A stretch of 46,654 nucleotides of DNA from an uncultured Pseudomonadota bacterium. Lineage in GTDB: Bacteria > Pseudomonadota > Alphaproteobacteria > UBA9219. Every line of letters starts with the position of its first letter. The first letter of the stretch is position 1. The notes under the pieces were generated by a model. That model had not been told where the DNA came from. It was given only the letters and a program-made list of their open reading frames with translations, and made no database searches. Positions 17,928 through 26,783 of this stretch are shown here, piece by piece. The stretch is from positions 1-46,654 of the forward strand of contig CAIPYM010000012.1 in assembly GCA_903869345.1 (NCBI GenBank). The letters are read 5' to 3'. The translations under genes were made by a program, and so were the position numbers.

Positions 17928-19228
17928 CACGCGAAAATGTTCAAGCAATTATGTCTTCACATGATCCAACGTCCTCGGTGCTGGAAGGCCATGATTTGAG
18001 CGGCCTTGACTTAACGGGACTCACGTTTGATGGGTGGAATCTGACCAGAACAAAGTTCGACGATTGTCGTTTGATGGGGGTGCATTTTATTGATGCCATA
18101 CTCTACCATGCCGAGTTTCAGGGAGCCCACCTGCAAGGGGCTGATTTGTCCCAGGCCTGGGCACGTAAAGCGTGCTTTAGGGAAGCCAAGCTGAATGGGG
18201 CGGTCCTCCTGGGACTGCAGGCTATGGGAGCGGATTTTTCCCTGGCGGACATGAGCCCGGACCACCGGCAGCAGCCCGTTGGGGCGGCAAGTGCCAACTT
18301 CCAGCTGGCCAACTTTGCGGGAGCCGACCTTACGGACCTTCAAGCTCCAGATGCAAATCTTCAGCGGGCCCAGCTGGTGCCCGACCCCAGAACAGGCCGA
18401 AAAGTTGTTGCGCACAGGGCGAAGCTGATCGGAGCGCAGCTGGCCCGAATCGAGGTGCGCGACGCAGATTTAACGGGTGTACATCTTGATTATTCTACAG
18501 GGCACAACGCGTGTTTTTCCAATGTTACGATGCTAGACAGCTCGGCGCGAAACGCCTCCTGGCTGGGGGCAATATTGATCAAGATTATTGCTCCCCACAG
18601 CGATTGGAGCGGGGCTGAAATGAAGAAGAGCGACATGTTAGAGATCGACCTATCGGGCTCAACGCTTGTGGGTTGCCGATTCGACGAGAGCTCCTGGGGG
18701 AAGGTTTTGTTGTGTTCCGCTGATCTCACCGACGCCCATATGGAAAACATGGGGATCATGGAAGGCGATGCAACAATGGCCGATTTGTCGGGGATACAGG
18801 CCCCCGGCCTTAGGATTCAAGGAACGCCCGACACACCTTTCTTGTTTGATCGGGTGAGATTGTCCGGGGCTAACCTGACAGGCGCAACCTTGACCCGCGT
18901 CGCGTGCATAAGAGCGAACATGTCGTCTATGACAGCGCCAAGAATGAGGATGGAGGGGGGCGTCTTCTTTGAAAGCCGACTCCAGAACTCTGATCTGCGA
19001 AGAGCTGAGATGACGGGAGTCAAACTCTATCGTCCCCATTGGGAGATGTTCACTGTGGCCGAAGCTCTCCAGGGAACCCGGTTGGACGGGGCGATCGGTT
19101 TTCCTCCTTTGCGGCCACCCGTTGGATCTTGCGCCAACGATGCGTTACCAGCGTGGCTCCAGAGACTTATAAGGAGCCGCCATATGACTTCGGGTGTTTA
19201 CCGCAAACTGACCACGCTCCAGCCCTAA
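17924..19228 (+). CDS. Pentapeptide-repeat protein
   Basis: The 434-residue product is built largely of A(D/N)LXX-type pentapeptides, for example GHDLSGLDLTGLTFDGWNL, AHLQGADLSQA and RLSGANLTGATLTRV, in several tracts along its length. Such sequences fold into a right-handed quadrilateral beta-helix. No membrane segment, kinase or effector domain is attached. Pentapeptide proteins vary in role (gyrase protection, scaffolds, effectors), so I assign none. I chose the ATG at 17924 for its ATGA coupling to the leader ORF; ATGs at 17906 and 17915 are alternatives. The gene is lower in GC than its surroundings. Its stop overlaps the convergent gspE stop by four bases. Confidence 0.85.
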   Translation: MTRENVQAIMSSHDPTSSVLEGHDLSGLDLTGLTFDGWNLTRTKFDDCRLMGVHFIDAILYHAEFQGAHLQGADLSQAWARKACFREAKLNGAVLLGLQAMGADFSLADMSPDHRQQPVGAASANFQLANFAGADLTDLQAPDANLQRAQLVPDPRTGRKVVAHRAKLIGAQLARIEVRDADLTGVHLDYSTGHNACFSNVTMLDSSARNASWLGAILIKIIAPHSDWSGAEMKKSDMLEIDLSGSTLVGCRFDESSWGKVLLCSADLTDAHMENMGIMEGDATMADLSGIQAPGLRIQGTPDTPFLFDRVRLSGANLTGATLTRVACIRANMSSMTAPRMRMEGGVFFESRLQNSDLRRAEMTGVKLYRPHWEMFTVAEALQGTRLDGAIGFPPLRPPVGSCANDALPAWLQRLIRSRHMTSGVYRKLTTLQP

Positions 19229-20943
19229 CCCCACCTCCCCCGCTCCACATCCACGACGCGGCGGAGGTCGGCAAGCGCGACAAGGCCGGTGCGGACGCGA
19301 TCAAGACCGTCCTCGGCGAGGCTCCGAAAGCCGTTGCGTTCCGCCGCCGCGCGAAGCGCGACACGCCCGGATTCGGCGGCGATCAGGTCGTCCATCTCGG
19401 GCGTGAGGCGCAAAACCTCGGCCAGCGCCACGCGGCCTTGGGTCCCGGTCCCGTGGCAGCCGGGACAGCCCGGAGCCTCGGCCAGAATCGGGGGAACATT
19501 GGCCTCGGCGGGGTCACGCCCCAACAGCGCGTGCTCCTCCGCCGTGGCAGGGCGCGAATGCGCGCACGCGGGGCAAAGGAGCGGGACCAGCCGTTGCCCC
19601 ACGACGCCCGCGAGGTTCCCGGCGATCATCCGAGGGCTGAGCCCGAGGTCCACCAGGCGCGGAATGGATTCGAACGCATCGCCACAGTGCAGGGTCGCGA
19701 AAACCTGGTGACCCGTCAGCGCGGCGCGGAGCGCCATGCGCGCGGTCTCGGGGTCGCGAATCTCGCCGATCAGCACAACGTCGGGGTCCATGCGCAAGGC
19801 CCCGCGTGCGCCCGCCGCGAACGTCAGGCCTTGGGCTTCGGAAATGGGGGTCTGCCGGATCAGGTCAAGCGGGTATTCGACGGGCTCTTCCAGCGCGACG
19901 ACGTGCAGGTCCTCCCGGCTCAGGCGGTGCAAAAGCGCGTAAAGCGTCGTCGTTTTGCCGCACCCCGTGGGACCCGTGATGAGGGTCAGCCCCTGCGGAC
20001 GCGCGAGCAGCGATTCCAGCGCCGCCCGCGCCGGGGCCTCAAACCCCAACTGTTCCAACGTGCGCAAGGCGTGCCGGGGGTCCAAGAGGCGGAGCGCAAA
20101 CGTCTCGCCCCAGACGGTCGGCATGATCGCCACGCGGCAATCGACCGTCGTGCCCGCGCTCGTGAAGCGAAACCGCCCGTCCTGAATCCGGCGCGTGGCC
20201 GAGGCGTTCATCCCCGCGAGCGCCTTGATCCGCCGCGCCAGCGCGGGCCAGTGCTCCCGGTGGAGAACCCGCAGAGGGCGCAACCGTCCGTCCACCCGGC
20301 ACCGAACGCGGACGCACCCGCTTTCGGGCGCAAGGTGAAGGTCCGAGGCGCGCAGTTCGACGGCCTCGGCGAGCAGCTCATCGCAAAGGCGCGTGATGGG
20401 GTGCGTTGCAGCGGCGGCCGTCGCGGGGGTCTCGGAGAAGCCTTCCAGTTCCCGCAGCGTGGATTCCAGCGCCTCGGCGGGACCGTAGGCGCGACGGATC
20501 GCGCCCTCCAACAAGCCCGGCGCGACAAACCGCGGCGCGAGGACGACATCCCGCGGCAAGAAGCGCCGCAAAACATCCGTGGCCACGACATCAAAGGGGT
20601 CGGTCATGGCGATCCCAAGCTGCCCCTCGCAAAGGGCCAGCGGCAGGGCGCGGCAGCGTTCGGCAACGGCACGCGGCACCCGCGCAAGCCACGCCGGGTC
20701 GGGGACAAGGTCCTGGGGGGCGAGGGCGGGGATCCCGGCTTGGCTCGCCAGGGCCTCGGCCAGAATGTCTTCGGTGATGAACCCCAGACGCGTGAGCGCC
20801 GCGCCCAGACGCTCCTCCGCGCGGCGTTGTTCGTAAAGGGCAATCCGCAAATGATCATCGCTGAGACGAAAGTCGCGCCGCAGAATGGCACCCAAACGCA
20901 AGGGAAGGTCGTCCTCGTCCTCGCGGTCGTTGGACTGCGACAC
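19225..20943 (-). CDS. GspE/PilB-type secretion or pilus assembly ATPase
   Basis: The product is about 572 residues, a hexameric type II secretion/type IV pilus ATPase. An N-terminal GspE_N-like region (LGAILRRDFRLSDDHLRIAL...) is followed by Walker A GPTGCGKTTTLY and the Asp box region ALEEPVEYPLDLI. Walker B is RMDPDVVLIGEIRDPETA and the His box is GHQVFATLHCGD. A four-cysteine zinc motif follows (CPAC...CPGC). It powers pilin polymerisation from the cytoplasm. The GTG at 20943 fits; it lies within a repeat arm that provides AAAAAAGG and overlapping ATG/GTG codons, the ATG being out of frame. An ATG at 20988 would read through the repeat. It is the last gene of the pilus block. Confidence 0.9.
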   Translation of the reverse strand: MSQSNDREDEDDLPLRLGAILRRDFRLSDDHLRIALYEQRRAEERLGAALTRLGFITEDILAEALASQAGIPALAPQDLVPDPAWLARVPRAVAERCRALPLALCEGQLGIAMTDPFDVVATDVLRRFLPRDVVLAPRFVAPGLLEGAIRRAYGPAEALESTLRELEGFSETPATAAAATHPITRLCDELLAEAVELRASDLHLAPESGCVRVRCRVDGRLRPLRVLHREHWPALARRIKALAGMNASATRRIQDGRFRFTSAGTTVDCRVAIMPTVWGETFALRLLDPRHALRTLEQLGFEAPARAALESLLARPQGLTLITGPTGCGKTTTLYALLHRLSREDLHVVALEEPVEYPLDLIRQTPISEAQGLTFAAGARGALRMDPDVVLIGEIRDPETARMALRAALTGHQVFATLHCGDAFESIPRLVDLGLSPRMIAGNLAGVVGQRLVPLLCPACAHSRPATAEEHALLGRDPAEANVPPILAEAPGCPGCHGTGTQGRVALAEVLRLTPEMDDLIAAESGRVALRAAAERNGFRSLAEDGLDRVRTGLVALADLRRVVDVERGRWG

Positions 20944-21130
20944 GGCATAAAAGGGCCTTTTTTCAGCTCTGTTCCCTCTGTCCGTCATCGCAAGGCCCCC
21001 GACGGGGGCCGTGGCGATCCCTCATCGGATCTTTCCGCTAAGCCGAGAGGCCCTGCGCTGGATCGCTTCGCTCCGCTCGCGATGACGGTAGAGAGGGCAG
21101 GACAAAAAGGAGCATCCATGCCGTGCCGGA
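20938..21130. repeat. Full palindromic element with both terminal arms (type copy)
   Basis: The left arm reads CACGGCAT then CCTTTTTT and CCCTCTGTCCGTCATCGC. The right arm, inverted, reads GCGATGACGG, AGAGGG, ACAAAAAGGAGCATCC and ATGCCGTGCCGG. The interior differs from other family A copies and resembles the widespread alphaproteobacterial GATCGCTTCGCTCCGCTCGCGATG repeat. The element fills the gap between the prepilin stop and the gspE start, and its left arm supplies the gspE GTG. Confidence 0.8.
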
Positions 21131-21183
21131 GTTTACCGGTCCGAGGGACGCGTTCCAGAGAGGCGCGAGCGGGCGTCATCGGC

Positions 21184-22041
21184 TCACCACGTGGTTGAAC
21201 ACGCGCCCTGGCCCAAAAAGCTCACAAGCGCGTTGCGATCAAAATAAAGGAGACGATCGTCGAAATTGGCCCCTTGGGGATAATCACAAAAAGACGTGTT
21301 GCCGTCGGCGTTGCAGACTTCGGAAGCCGAAGAGGGTTCAGGAAACGACAGTCTTTCCCCGTTAAGGCCGTTTGACAGCGCCGAGGCCAGAAACGCGCCG
21401 TACCCGTTCGGCCCGTGGCTCACGAACACAACGGCGGCGGAAGGCGGGGGGACGGACTGTTGGGTGCTGTCTGAAAGTTGAACCGTAGGTGCCCCAGTTT
21501 TGCTGAGACCAGACTTGCACAAGCCCTTTGTACTCCCTCCCACCGTCGCACAGATGTGCGCGGTAACATCCGCCGTCGTGCAAGGCGTAAACGGTGGAGC
21601 GACCCCGAACGCGCCGGTCAAAGCCGGGTCCACACGCATCGTGATCCATAGGCCCCAACCGTCACGTGCAGCACTTGCGGGAAGGCCCAACGAGATGAAA
21701 GGGGGGATTCCTTCAGGGACACGGCCCTTGATCCAGTCTTGGTGAGAGGAACACGCGCCGCATGGCAAGCCAAGACCCTGGCTATCGAGAGGGACGCGCC
21801 CAAATTCGGGGCCCGAGACGGCACCCGGCGTCGGGCACGGCACGCAGCCGTTCGCGGTCACGAACGCGGCTGTGGCGCGGGCGAGGCCCTGGAGTGCGGT
21901 CTCGGTCGCGGCCCGTTGCGTGGATGCGCGAAGCGCGAGCATCGCCGGGTAAACCATCCCCGCAACGAGGCCGACGATCACAACCACCATCGCCGCTTCC
22001 ACCAGCGTGAATCCTCGGTGCTGAAGACGGGACGCACGCAT
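21184..22041 (-). CDS. Prepilin-like pseudopilin (type IV pilin N-terminus)
   Basis: The 285-residue product has a 10-residue basic leader ending in Gly, then the class III signal FTLVEAAMVVVIVGLVAGMVY with Glu at position +5, so it should be cleaved by a prepilin peptidase. The C-terminal part is Cys-containing (CVPCPTPGAVSG, CGACSSHQDW, PFTPCTTADVTAHICATVG), probably disulfide-bonded. It is large for a major pilin and may be a minor pilin or adhesin. The ATG at 22041 is 7 bases downstream of the preceding pilin stop. The frame stays open further upstream, but that part antisense-reads other features. Confidence 0.88.
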   Translation of the reverse strand: MRASRLQHRGFTLVEAAMVVVIVGLVAGMVYPAMLALRASTQRAATETALQGLARATAAFVTANGCVPCPTPGAVSGPEFGRVPLDSQGLGLPCGACSSHQDWIKGRVPEGIPPFISLGLPASAARDGWGLWITMRVDPALTGAFGVAPPFTPCTTADVTAHICATVGGSTKGLCKSGLSKTGAPTVQLSDSTQQSVPPPSAAVVFVSHGPNGYGAFLASALSNGLNGERLSFPEPSSASEVCNADGNTSFCDYPQGANFDDRLLYFDRNALVSFLGQGACSTTW

Positions 22042-22048
22042 GGAAGGC

Positions 22049-22759
22049 CTACATCCGGACACAGAGTGTGAAGGTGGGGTTGGCCCCGTAACTTTCTGCG
22101 ACCTTTCCGTCGCCGCTGCCCGAGGCGGTTGCTTGAATCGCGCCGGAATCGCTCTTGCCGTCATCCAAACGTGCATCAATCGCCTGCGCAGCGGTGGAGG
22201 GAACCTTGTTGAGGCACAAGACGGTCGTTGTGAAAACGCCCCCAAAGGCACCGTTTTGGAAGCCGTAGATTCCATTGAACGGGTTGGGCGGTTGAACAGC
22301 CATCGTTGTTGCGCCATCCGTTGTCTGGACTTGATTCTTGACAAGATCAGCGGCGCGGAGATGGGCCCAAACCCAACGACTTTCGCCTTTGCCATCACTG
22401 CCCGTTGTCTGATCCGTGTCAAAGGAGCTACCTGTCCCGACAAACCCATCGCCCATGGAGTCTAAGGTCTGTAATCTGGCGTTGGGAAAACGCCCCTTTG
22501 CCCCCGGATCATCGCCTGGCAACGCGCCGTAATTTTGGGCGTAGGCTTGAAATTGGGCCTGGTAGCCCTGAATCGCGTTGATCGCGTTGGTGATGCGGGC
22601 GTTTTGGATGACCTGTTGGCCCGTGAGCACGCCGCCGATGATCAGCCCCATGATCACCAGGACGATGGAGAGCTCGACGAGCGAAAACCCTCGGCAGGAT
22701 TCCCTCGCCCCCTGCAAGAAGGAGGAGAGGGGAACCGAGGATAGACGGCGGCATGGCAC
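22049..22759 (-). CDS. Type IV pilin-like protein with repeat-derived leader
   Basis: The 236-residue product carries the prepilin motif CRG then FSLVELSIVLVIMGLIIGG, with Glu at +5, followed by a helix (QVIQNARITNAINAIQGYQAQ) and a globular pilin head containing GYxxLPGDDPGA-like NYGALPGDDPGA. I chose the GTG at 22759. It has AAAAAAGG seven bases upstream and gives a 24-residue leader starting VPCRRLSS. Upstream the frame runs through a family A repeat to 22927 without a stop, so a version with a repeat-encoded N-terminus of 56 more residues cannot be excluded. It is cotranscribed with the secretin and the second prepilin. Confidence 0.87.
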   Translation of the reverse strand: MPCRRLSSVPLSSFLQGARESCRGFSLVELSIVLVIMGLIIGGVLTGQQVIQNARITNAINAIQGYQAQFQAYAQNYGALPGDDPGAKGRFPNARLQTLDSMGDGFVGTGSSFDTDQTTGSDGKGESRWVWAHLRAADLVKNQVQTTDGATTMAVQPPNPFNGIYGFQNGAFGGVFTTTVLCLNKVPSTAAQAIDARLDDGKSDSGAIQATASGSGDGKVAESYGANPTFTLCVRM

Positions 22760-22882
22760 AAAATGACCTTTTTTCTTAGCCCCGTCCTCTCCCCCGTCAT
22801 CCCGGCGAAGGCCGGGATCCCGAGCCGTTGAGACGATCGCCGCCTGAATCCCTCGGGACCCCGGCCTTCGCCGGGGTGACGG
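22744..22882. repeat. Palindromic repeat family A with left arm at the pilin start
   Basis: The left arm reads GGCGGCATGGCACAAAATG then ACCTTTTTTC and CCGTCCTCTC. The core holds CCCGGCGAAGGCCGGGATCC and CCCCGGCCTTCGCCGGGGTG. Read on the minus strand, the arm supplies the ribosome site, GTG start and first residues (VPCRRL) of the pilin. The core itself stays open in the pilin frame. Confidence 0.85.
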
Positions 22883-22943
22883 CTCTTTTGTCGGCCTCAG
22901 TCCCTGCACCCCATCGTTCATTCTCATCGCGTCCTCCTGAAAA

Positions 22944-24770
22944 CTAACGGTTCGACGGCGTCCACGACAACGGGCGCGGGTCGCGGTTGTAGCGTCGGTA
23001 CAGGTCCTTGTCCGCTCGGTCCGGCGTCGCGTCGTCCATGATGGTGGCCCGGAGCAGGATCACAAGCTCGGTCGTCTGCCCCTTGTTGTCACGTGACTTG
23101 GCAAGGTTCCCAAGGGCCGGAAACGTGTCAAACGGCGGCACCCCTTTTTCGGTGTTGATTGAACTGTCTTGCATCAGCCCGCCCATGACGGCGACCTCGC
23201 CCGAGTGCAGGCGCAGGACCGAATCCATCTCTCGTACGGCCAGAACGGGCACGGTGGAGGAGATGGGCTTGGTGACGTTCGCTTGCGCCGCGTTGAGGCC
23301 GATGGAGGGGTCCTCGGCGTACGCGACAATGCGCGAAATCGTGGGACGCAGCGTGAGGGCAATATCGTTGTCCTCGGTGTTGATCGCGGGTTGCACCGTC
23401 ATGACGAGTCCGACGGGCACCGTGCGCGGCGAGCTGGAGAACACGGGCGTCCCCGAAATGGGGACACCGCCCGCCGTGACGGTCGTTGGAAATTGCGCGG
23501 AGGTCAGAAAATAGACCTCGTTTCGTGCAACCTTGAGAACGGCGGTTTGGTTATTCAGCACCGTCAGGCGCGGAGACGACAGAATGCGCGTCGTGCCGAA
23601 CGAGCGCACAAGATTCAGAATGCCGTTGAAATCCGACTTGCCCACCGAGGCCGTAAACATGCCATCGGCGGCCGTTGTCGCGGTACTGAAGGGTGCGCCC
23701 GCCCCGACGGTTCCGAATCGCGCCGCCGTGTTCAGGCTGCCGTTAAACAGCGTGCGCCAGTTGATGCCGCTTTCGAAGCCTTCATCCAGCTGCACTTCCA
23801 CAATGCGCGCCTCAATCAACACCTGGGCCGAGGACCGCCGCGCCAGGTCTTTTAGGTAAGCCCGCACAGCCGCGTGTTGCCGGGAGGTCCCCAAAACGGT
23901 GACGAGCCCCGCTTGCCGATCCACGCTGAGGCGCGGGGCGGCGGAGGGACCTGCGTTGGCGGCCGTGGAAAGGGAGGCGGTTCCGGCAAGAACCTGGGTC
24001 AGGGAGTTTTCCATCTCGGCCCAGAAGTCCGCTTGGGTCGTGCCGACAACTTTGGATTGCGAGGTGTTGTCGGTGCGCCCACTGCCGCTCGCGCCGCCGC
24101 TGGATCCCGCGCCGCCCACGTCGGATTCAAACACGTTGGTGGAAATGGAAATCTCGTTCGACGCGCGGCGCGTCAGGTTCAGGTAATCCACGGGGTACGT
24201 CTGCGGATAAGGATCATCCGCCTCAATGCGCAAGAATCGCCCCTCAAACCGCGCACGAAGGCCTGCTGCCGCGCAAAGACGCTCCACGACCTCGCCCAGC
24301 GGCTCATGGTGGGCGCTGAAGACCACATGCCCCTGCACCCGCGTGTCCATCTCAAGGTTGAATCCGCCTGCCCGCGCAAGGTCCAGGAAAATGTTGCGGA
24401 GCGGCGCGTCCTCGGTCACCGTCACGGACACGCGCTTGAACGCCCCTTTAGGCCCGAGCTGTGCGGACGCACCCCCGGCCCTCACGAGGGGTTCCGGCGT
24501 GGGCGGGGACACCGCGACCGGCAGGGCGGGGATCGGCGGCTCTTGGCCCTCGGCCCGAGCCTTGCTCGTCTTCTCCGCCCCCAGCCGTTCAGGGCCCCGT
24601 TCGTGCAAGCCTTGGTAATCCTTGCGGGTGAGCGACCCCGTCGGGTCAATCGCGTTCGACGGAAAGAGCCGCCCACACCCGGCCAGGACCATCAGGACCA
24701 TCAACACGCTCAACCGAAAACCTCCGCAGAGCCCCTTGCTGGGCTGCGGCCCTCGAGTCTTGGGAGGCAT
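22944..24770 (-). CDS. Secretin of MshL/GspD type (outer-membrane pore)
   Basis: The product is about 608 residues and begins with a lipoprotein signal (LMVLMVLAGC). An N-domain at about residues 120-205 (VSVTVTEDAPLRNIFLDLARAGG...) is of the secretin/TonB short N-terminal type. The C-terminal secretin domain runs from QVLIEARIVEVQLDEGF to VPVLAVREMDSVLRLHSGEVAVMGGL and FPALGNLAKSRDN. It closest resembles MshL of MSHA-type pili and should form the outer-membrane channel. The ATG at 24770 has AAGG five bases before it; TTG 24788 and GTG 24782 are alternatives. It lies first in the pilus block, about 80 bases after cobT. Confidence 0.9.
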   Translation of the reverse strand: MPPKTRGPQPSKGLCGGFRLSVLMVLMVLAGCGRLFPSNAIDPTGSLTRKDYQGLHERGPERLGAEKTSKARAEGQEPPIPALPVAVSPPTPEPLVRAGGASAQLGPKGAFKRVSVTVTEDAPLRNIFLDLARAGGFNLEMDTRVQGHVVFSAHHEPLGEVVERLCAAAGLRARFEGRFLRIEADDPYPQTYPVDYLNLTRRASNEISISTNVFESDVGGAGSSGGASGSGRTDNTSQSKVVGTTQADFWAEMENSLTQVLAGTASLSTAANAGPSAAPRLSVDRQAGLVTVLGTSRQHAAVRAYLKDLARRSSAQVLIEARIVEVQLDEGFESGINWRTLFNGSLNTAARFGTVGAGAPFSTATTAADGMFTASVGKSDFNGILNLVRSFGTTRILSSPRLTVLNNQTAVLKVARNEVYFLTSAQFPTTVTAGGVPISGTPVFSSSPRTVPVGLVMTVQPAINTEDNDIALTLRPTISRIVAYAEDPSIGLNAAQANVTKPISSTVPVLAVREMDSVLRLHSGEVAVMGGLMQDSSINTEKGVPPFDTFPALGNLAKSRDNKGQTTELVILLRATIMDDATPDRADKDLYRRYNRDPRPLSWTPSNR

Positions 24771-24866
24771 CCTACCCTTCACGTGCAAAAACCCTCCGGG
24801 TTTGCAAGGGTATGCGCAAATCGCATACCAGCGTAGGCGTGAACCTGGTTTTTTTCCTACGAAAAG

Positions 24867-26780
24867 TCAAGGGTTCCTTCTTGCGAAACGGTCTTGCGCG
24901 GGATCAAACAAGGCCGCGAGTTGAGCGATCATCGCGCTCCCGAGGCTCTCGGGATCCGTCAGCGTCACGGCACGGCGATAGAACCGCGTGACATCGTGCC
25001 CAATCCCGAGGGCAACAAGCTCCACCGACGAGGTGTCCTCGATCCACGCGATCACGGCGCGAAGGTGGTCTTCCAGAAACGCGCCGGGATTGACGGCCAG
25101 CGTCGAATCGTCCACGGGCGCACCGTCCGATATCACCATCAGGATCCGCCGCTGTTCGGGCCGCGCCACGAGCCGCCCGTGGGCCCAGAGCAGCGCCTCC
25201 CCGTCAATGTTCTCTTTCAACAGCCCCTCGCGGAGCAGGAGGCCCAGGTTACGCCGCGCACGCCGCCAGGGGGTGTCGGCGGTTTTGTAGAGAATATGGC
25301 GCGTCTCGTTCAGGCGACCCGGCGAGGCGGGGCGGCCCGCTTGCAGCCATTCTTCGCGGGCACGGCCCCCTTTCCAGGATCGCGTTGTAAAGCCCAGAAT
25401 CTCGGTCTTGACGCCGCAGCGTTCCAGCGTCCGGGCCAGAATATCGGCGCTGAGGGCTGTCAGGAGGATCGGGCGGCCGCGCATAGAGCCCGAGTTATCA
25501 AGCAGCAACGTCACAACCGTGTCCCGAAACGGCGATTCACGCTCCACCTTGAACGCCAGCGGGTCCTCGGGCGAGGTGATGACCCGCGTCAGACGCCCCG
25601 TGTCCAGAATCCCTTCCTCTTGGTCGTCGTCCCACCCGCGCGTTTGTTGGGCCATCAGTTGACGTTGCAGGCGGTTGGCTAGACGCGCCACCACGCCGTG
25701 CATCCCCCGCGCGCGCTGGTCCAAAAGCTCGCGTAGTCGGGCGAGATCGTCCCCCGCGCACAAATCCTCGGCCCGCGCGATCTCGTCAAACGCTGTCGTG
25801 AAGGGTTTGTAGAGGGCCAACCGTTGACCGGCAGGCGAGGTGTTCGCGCCGCGTCCCGCACGGGCGCGTTGCCCCAGACGCGCCTTGCCGTCTTCGTCGT
25901 CGGGAGATTGGCCGTCGCCCTGCGAGATGCCGGGTTCTTCGCCCGGTGTCGCGGCACTGTCCTCCCCCCCGGTCGGCGTGTCCTCCGCGCTGGCCCCTTC
26001 GGTTGCAGGAAGGGGCGCTTGGGATTCGGGCGCGTCCGAAGGGGGCGGCGGCGGTTCGGGCGGTTGATCGGGCGTTGCGGCAGGCGGGGGCGTGCCGGGG
26101 GTTGCGCCCGGCTCCAGACCCGCGATTAGGCGAGCAAGCCGTCGGGCCTCCACCGTGAAGGCGGCCTGGTCGCCCAAAACCCGACGCAAACGGTCAAACG
26201 CCTCGGCGTCGCGCTCCAGGATCATCGCGTTCCACGGCGCGAGGTCCCGTGCCAAGGACGGCAAGGAGGGGGAACGGTCCGCGAAAGCGTTGTACGCCAA
26301 CAGATGCGCCAACGTCGCCAGGGGCGGATCGCTTTCACGCCCCGCGCCGAGGGTCAAACCGCCGGTCGCGTTCAAGGCGGCACTGTGCACTTGAAAGCGC
26401 GATTCCAGCCACGCGCCCACGTTGCGGGCGGTGCCCCGAAAGTGCCTCGCCCCGAGCGCTTCGCACCGCGCGTCCTCCAGGGCCGCGACAAGCGCACGTT
26501 CGTTCGACCCTGCGGTTGCAGGAGCCGCGCGGCGTGCAAGCCGCCCATCATGGTAGCGCAGGCGCAAGGCGGCCGCGTCCGCCGCCCCCCGGACCGAGTC
26601 CTGCGCGGCCAGCGTTTCTGTGGCAACCGGGCGCGGGACCAGGACTCGTTTTTCTGTCGGAGGGGTGCGGATGAGGTCGGTAAACGCGACCTCCACGTCC
26701 CCGCGTTCACCGAGCGCCTTCAGCGTCAGCGTCAGGGCCCTTTCATGAATCTCGGGTGTCTCCTCGGAGGGGGACTTCAC
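24867..26780 (-). CDS. cobT: CobT-like cobaltochelatase subunit
   Basis: The 637-residue product matches CobT in length and layout. The N-terminal helical domain includes [18 protein letters not shown]. An acidic, proline-rich linker covers about residues 224-300. The C-terminal von Willebrand A domain has an intact MIDAS motif LLLDNSGSM (Asp428, Ser430, Ser432). CobT pairs with the AAA+ protein CobS and CobN to insert cobalt into hydrogenobyrinate diamide in aerobic B12 synthesis. No other B12 gene is in view, and CobT homologues also occur in species without the pathway, so the role is uncertain. The GTG start is 3 bases after the upstream gene's stop. Confidence 0.9.
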   Translation of the reverse strand: MKSPSEETPEIHERALTLTLKALGERGDVEVAFTDLIRTPPTEKRVLVPRPVATETLAAQDSVRGAADAAALRLRYHDGRLARRAAPATAGSNERALVAALEDARCEALGARHFRGTARNVGAWLESRFQVHSAALNATGGLTLGAGRESDPPLATLAHLLAYNAFADRSPSLPSLARDLAPWNAMILERDAEAFDRLRRVLGDQAAFTVEARRLARLIAGLEPGATPGTPPPAATPDQPPEPPPPPSDAPESQAPLPATEGASAEDTPTGGEDSAATPGEEPGISQGDGQSPDDEDGKARLGQRARAGRGANTSPAGQRLALYKPFTTAFDEIARAEDLCAGDDLARLRELLDQRARGMHGVVARLANRLQRQLMAQQTRGWDDDQEEGILDTGRLTRVITSPEDPLAFKVERESPFRDTVVTLLLDNSGSMRGRPILLTALSADILARTLERCGVKTEILGFTTRSWKGGRAREEWLQAGRPASPGRLNETRHILYKTADTPWRRARRNLGLLLREGLLKENIDGEALLWAHGRLVARPEQRRILMVISDGAPVDDSTLAVNPGAFLEDHLRAVIAWIEDTSSVELVALGIGHDVTRFYRRAVTLTDPESLGSAMIAQLAALFDPAQDRFARRNP

Positions 26781-26783
26781 GGC

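Noticed and set aside
19039-21198. A 719-codon open frame on the plus strand.
   Set aside because: It overlaps the end of the pentapeptide gene and is antisense to gspE, which has complete Walker and zinc motifs. The product has no recognisable domain.
23874-24836. A 320-codon open frame on the plus strand.
   Set aside because: It is antisense to the secretin gene and has no motif.
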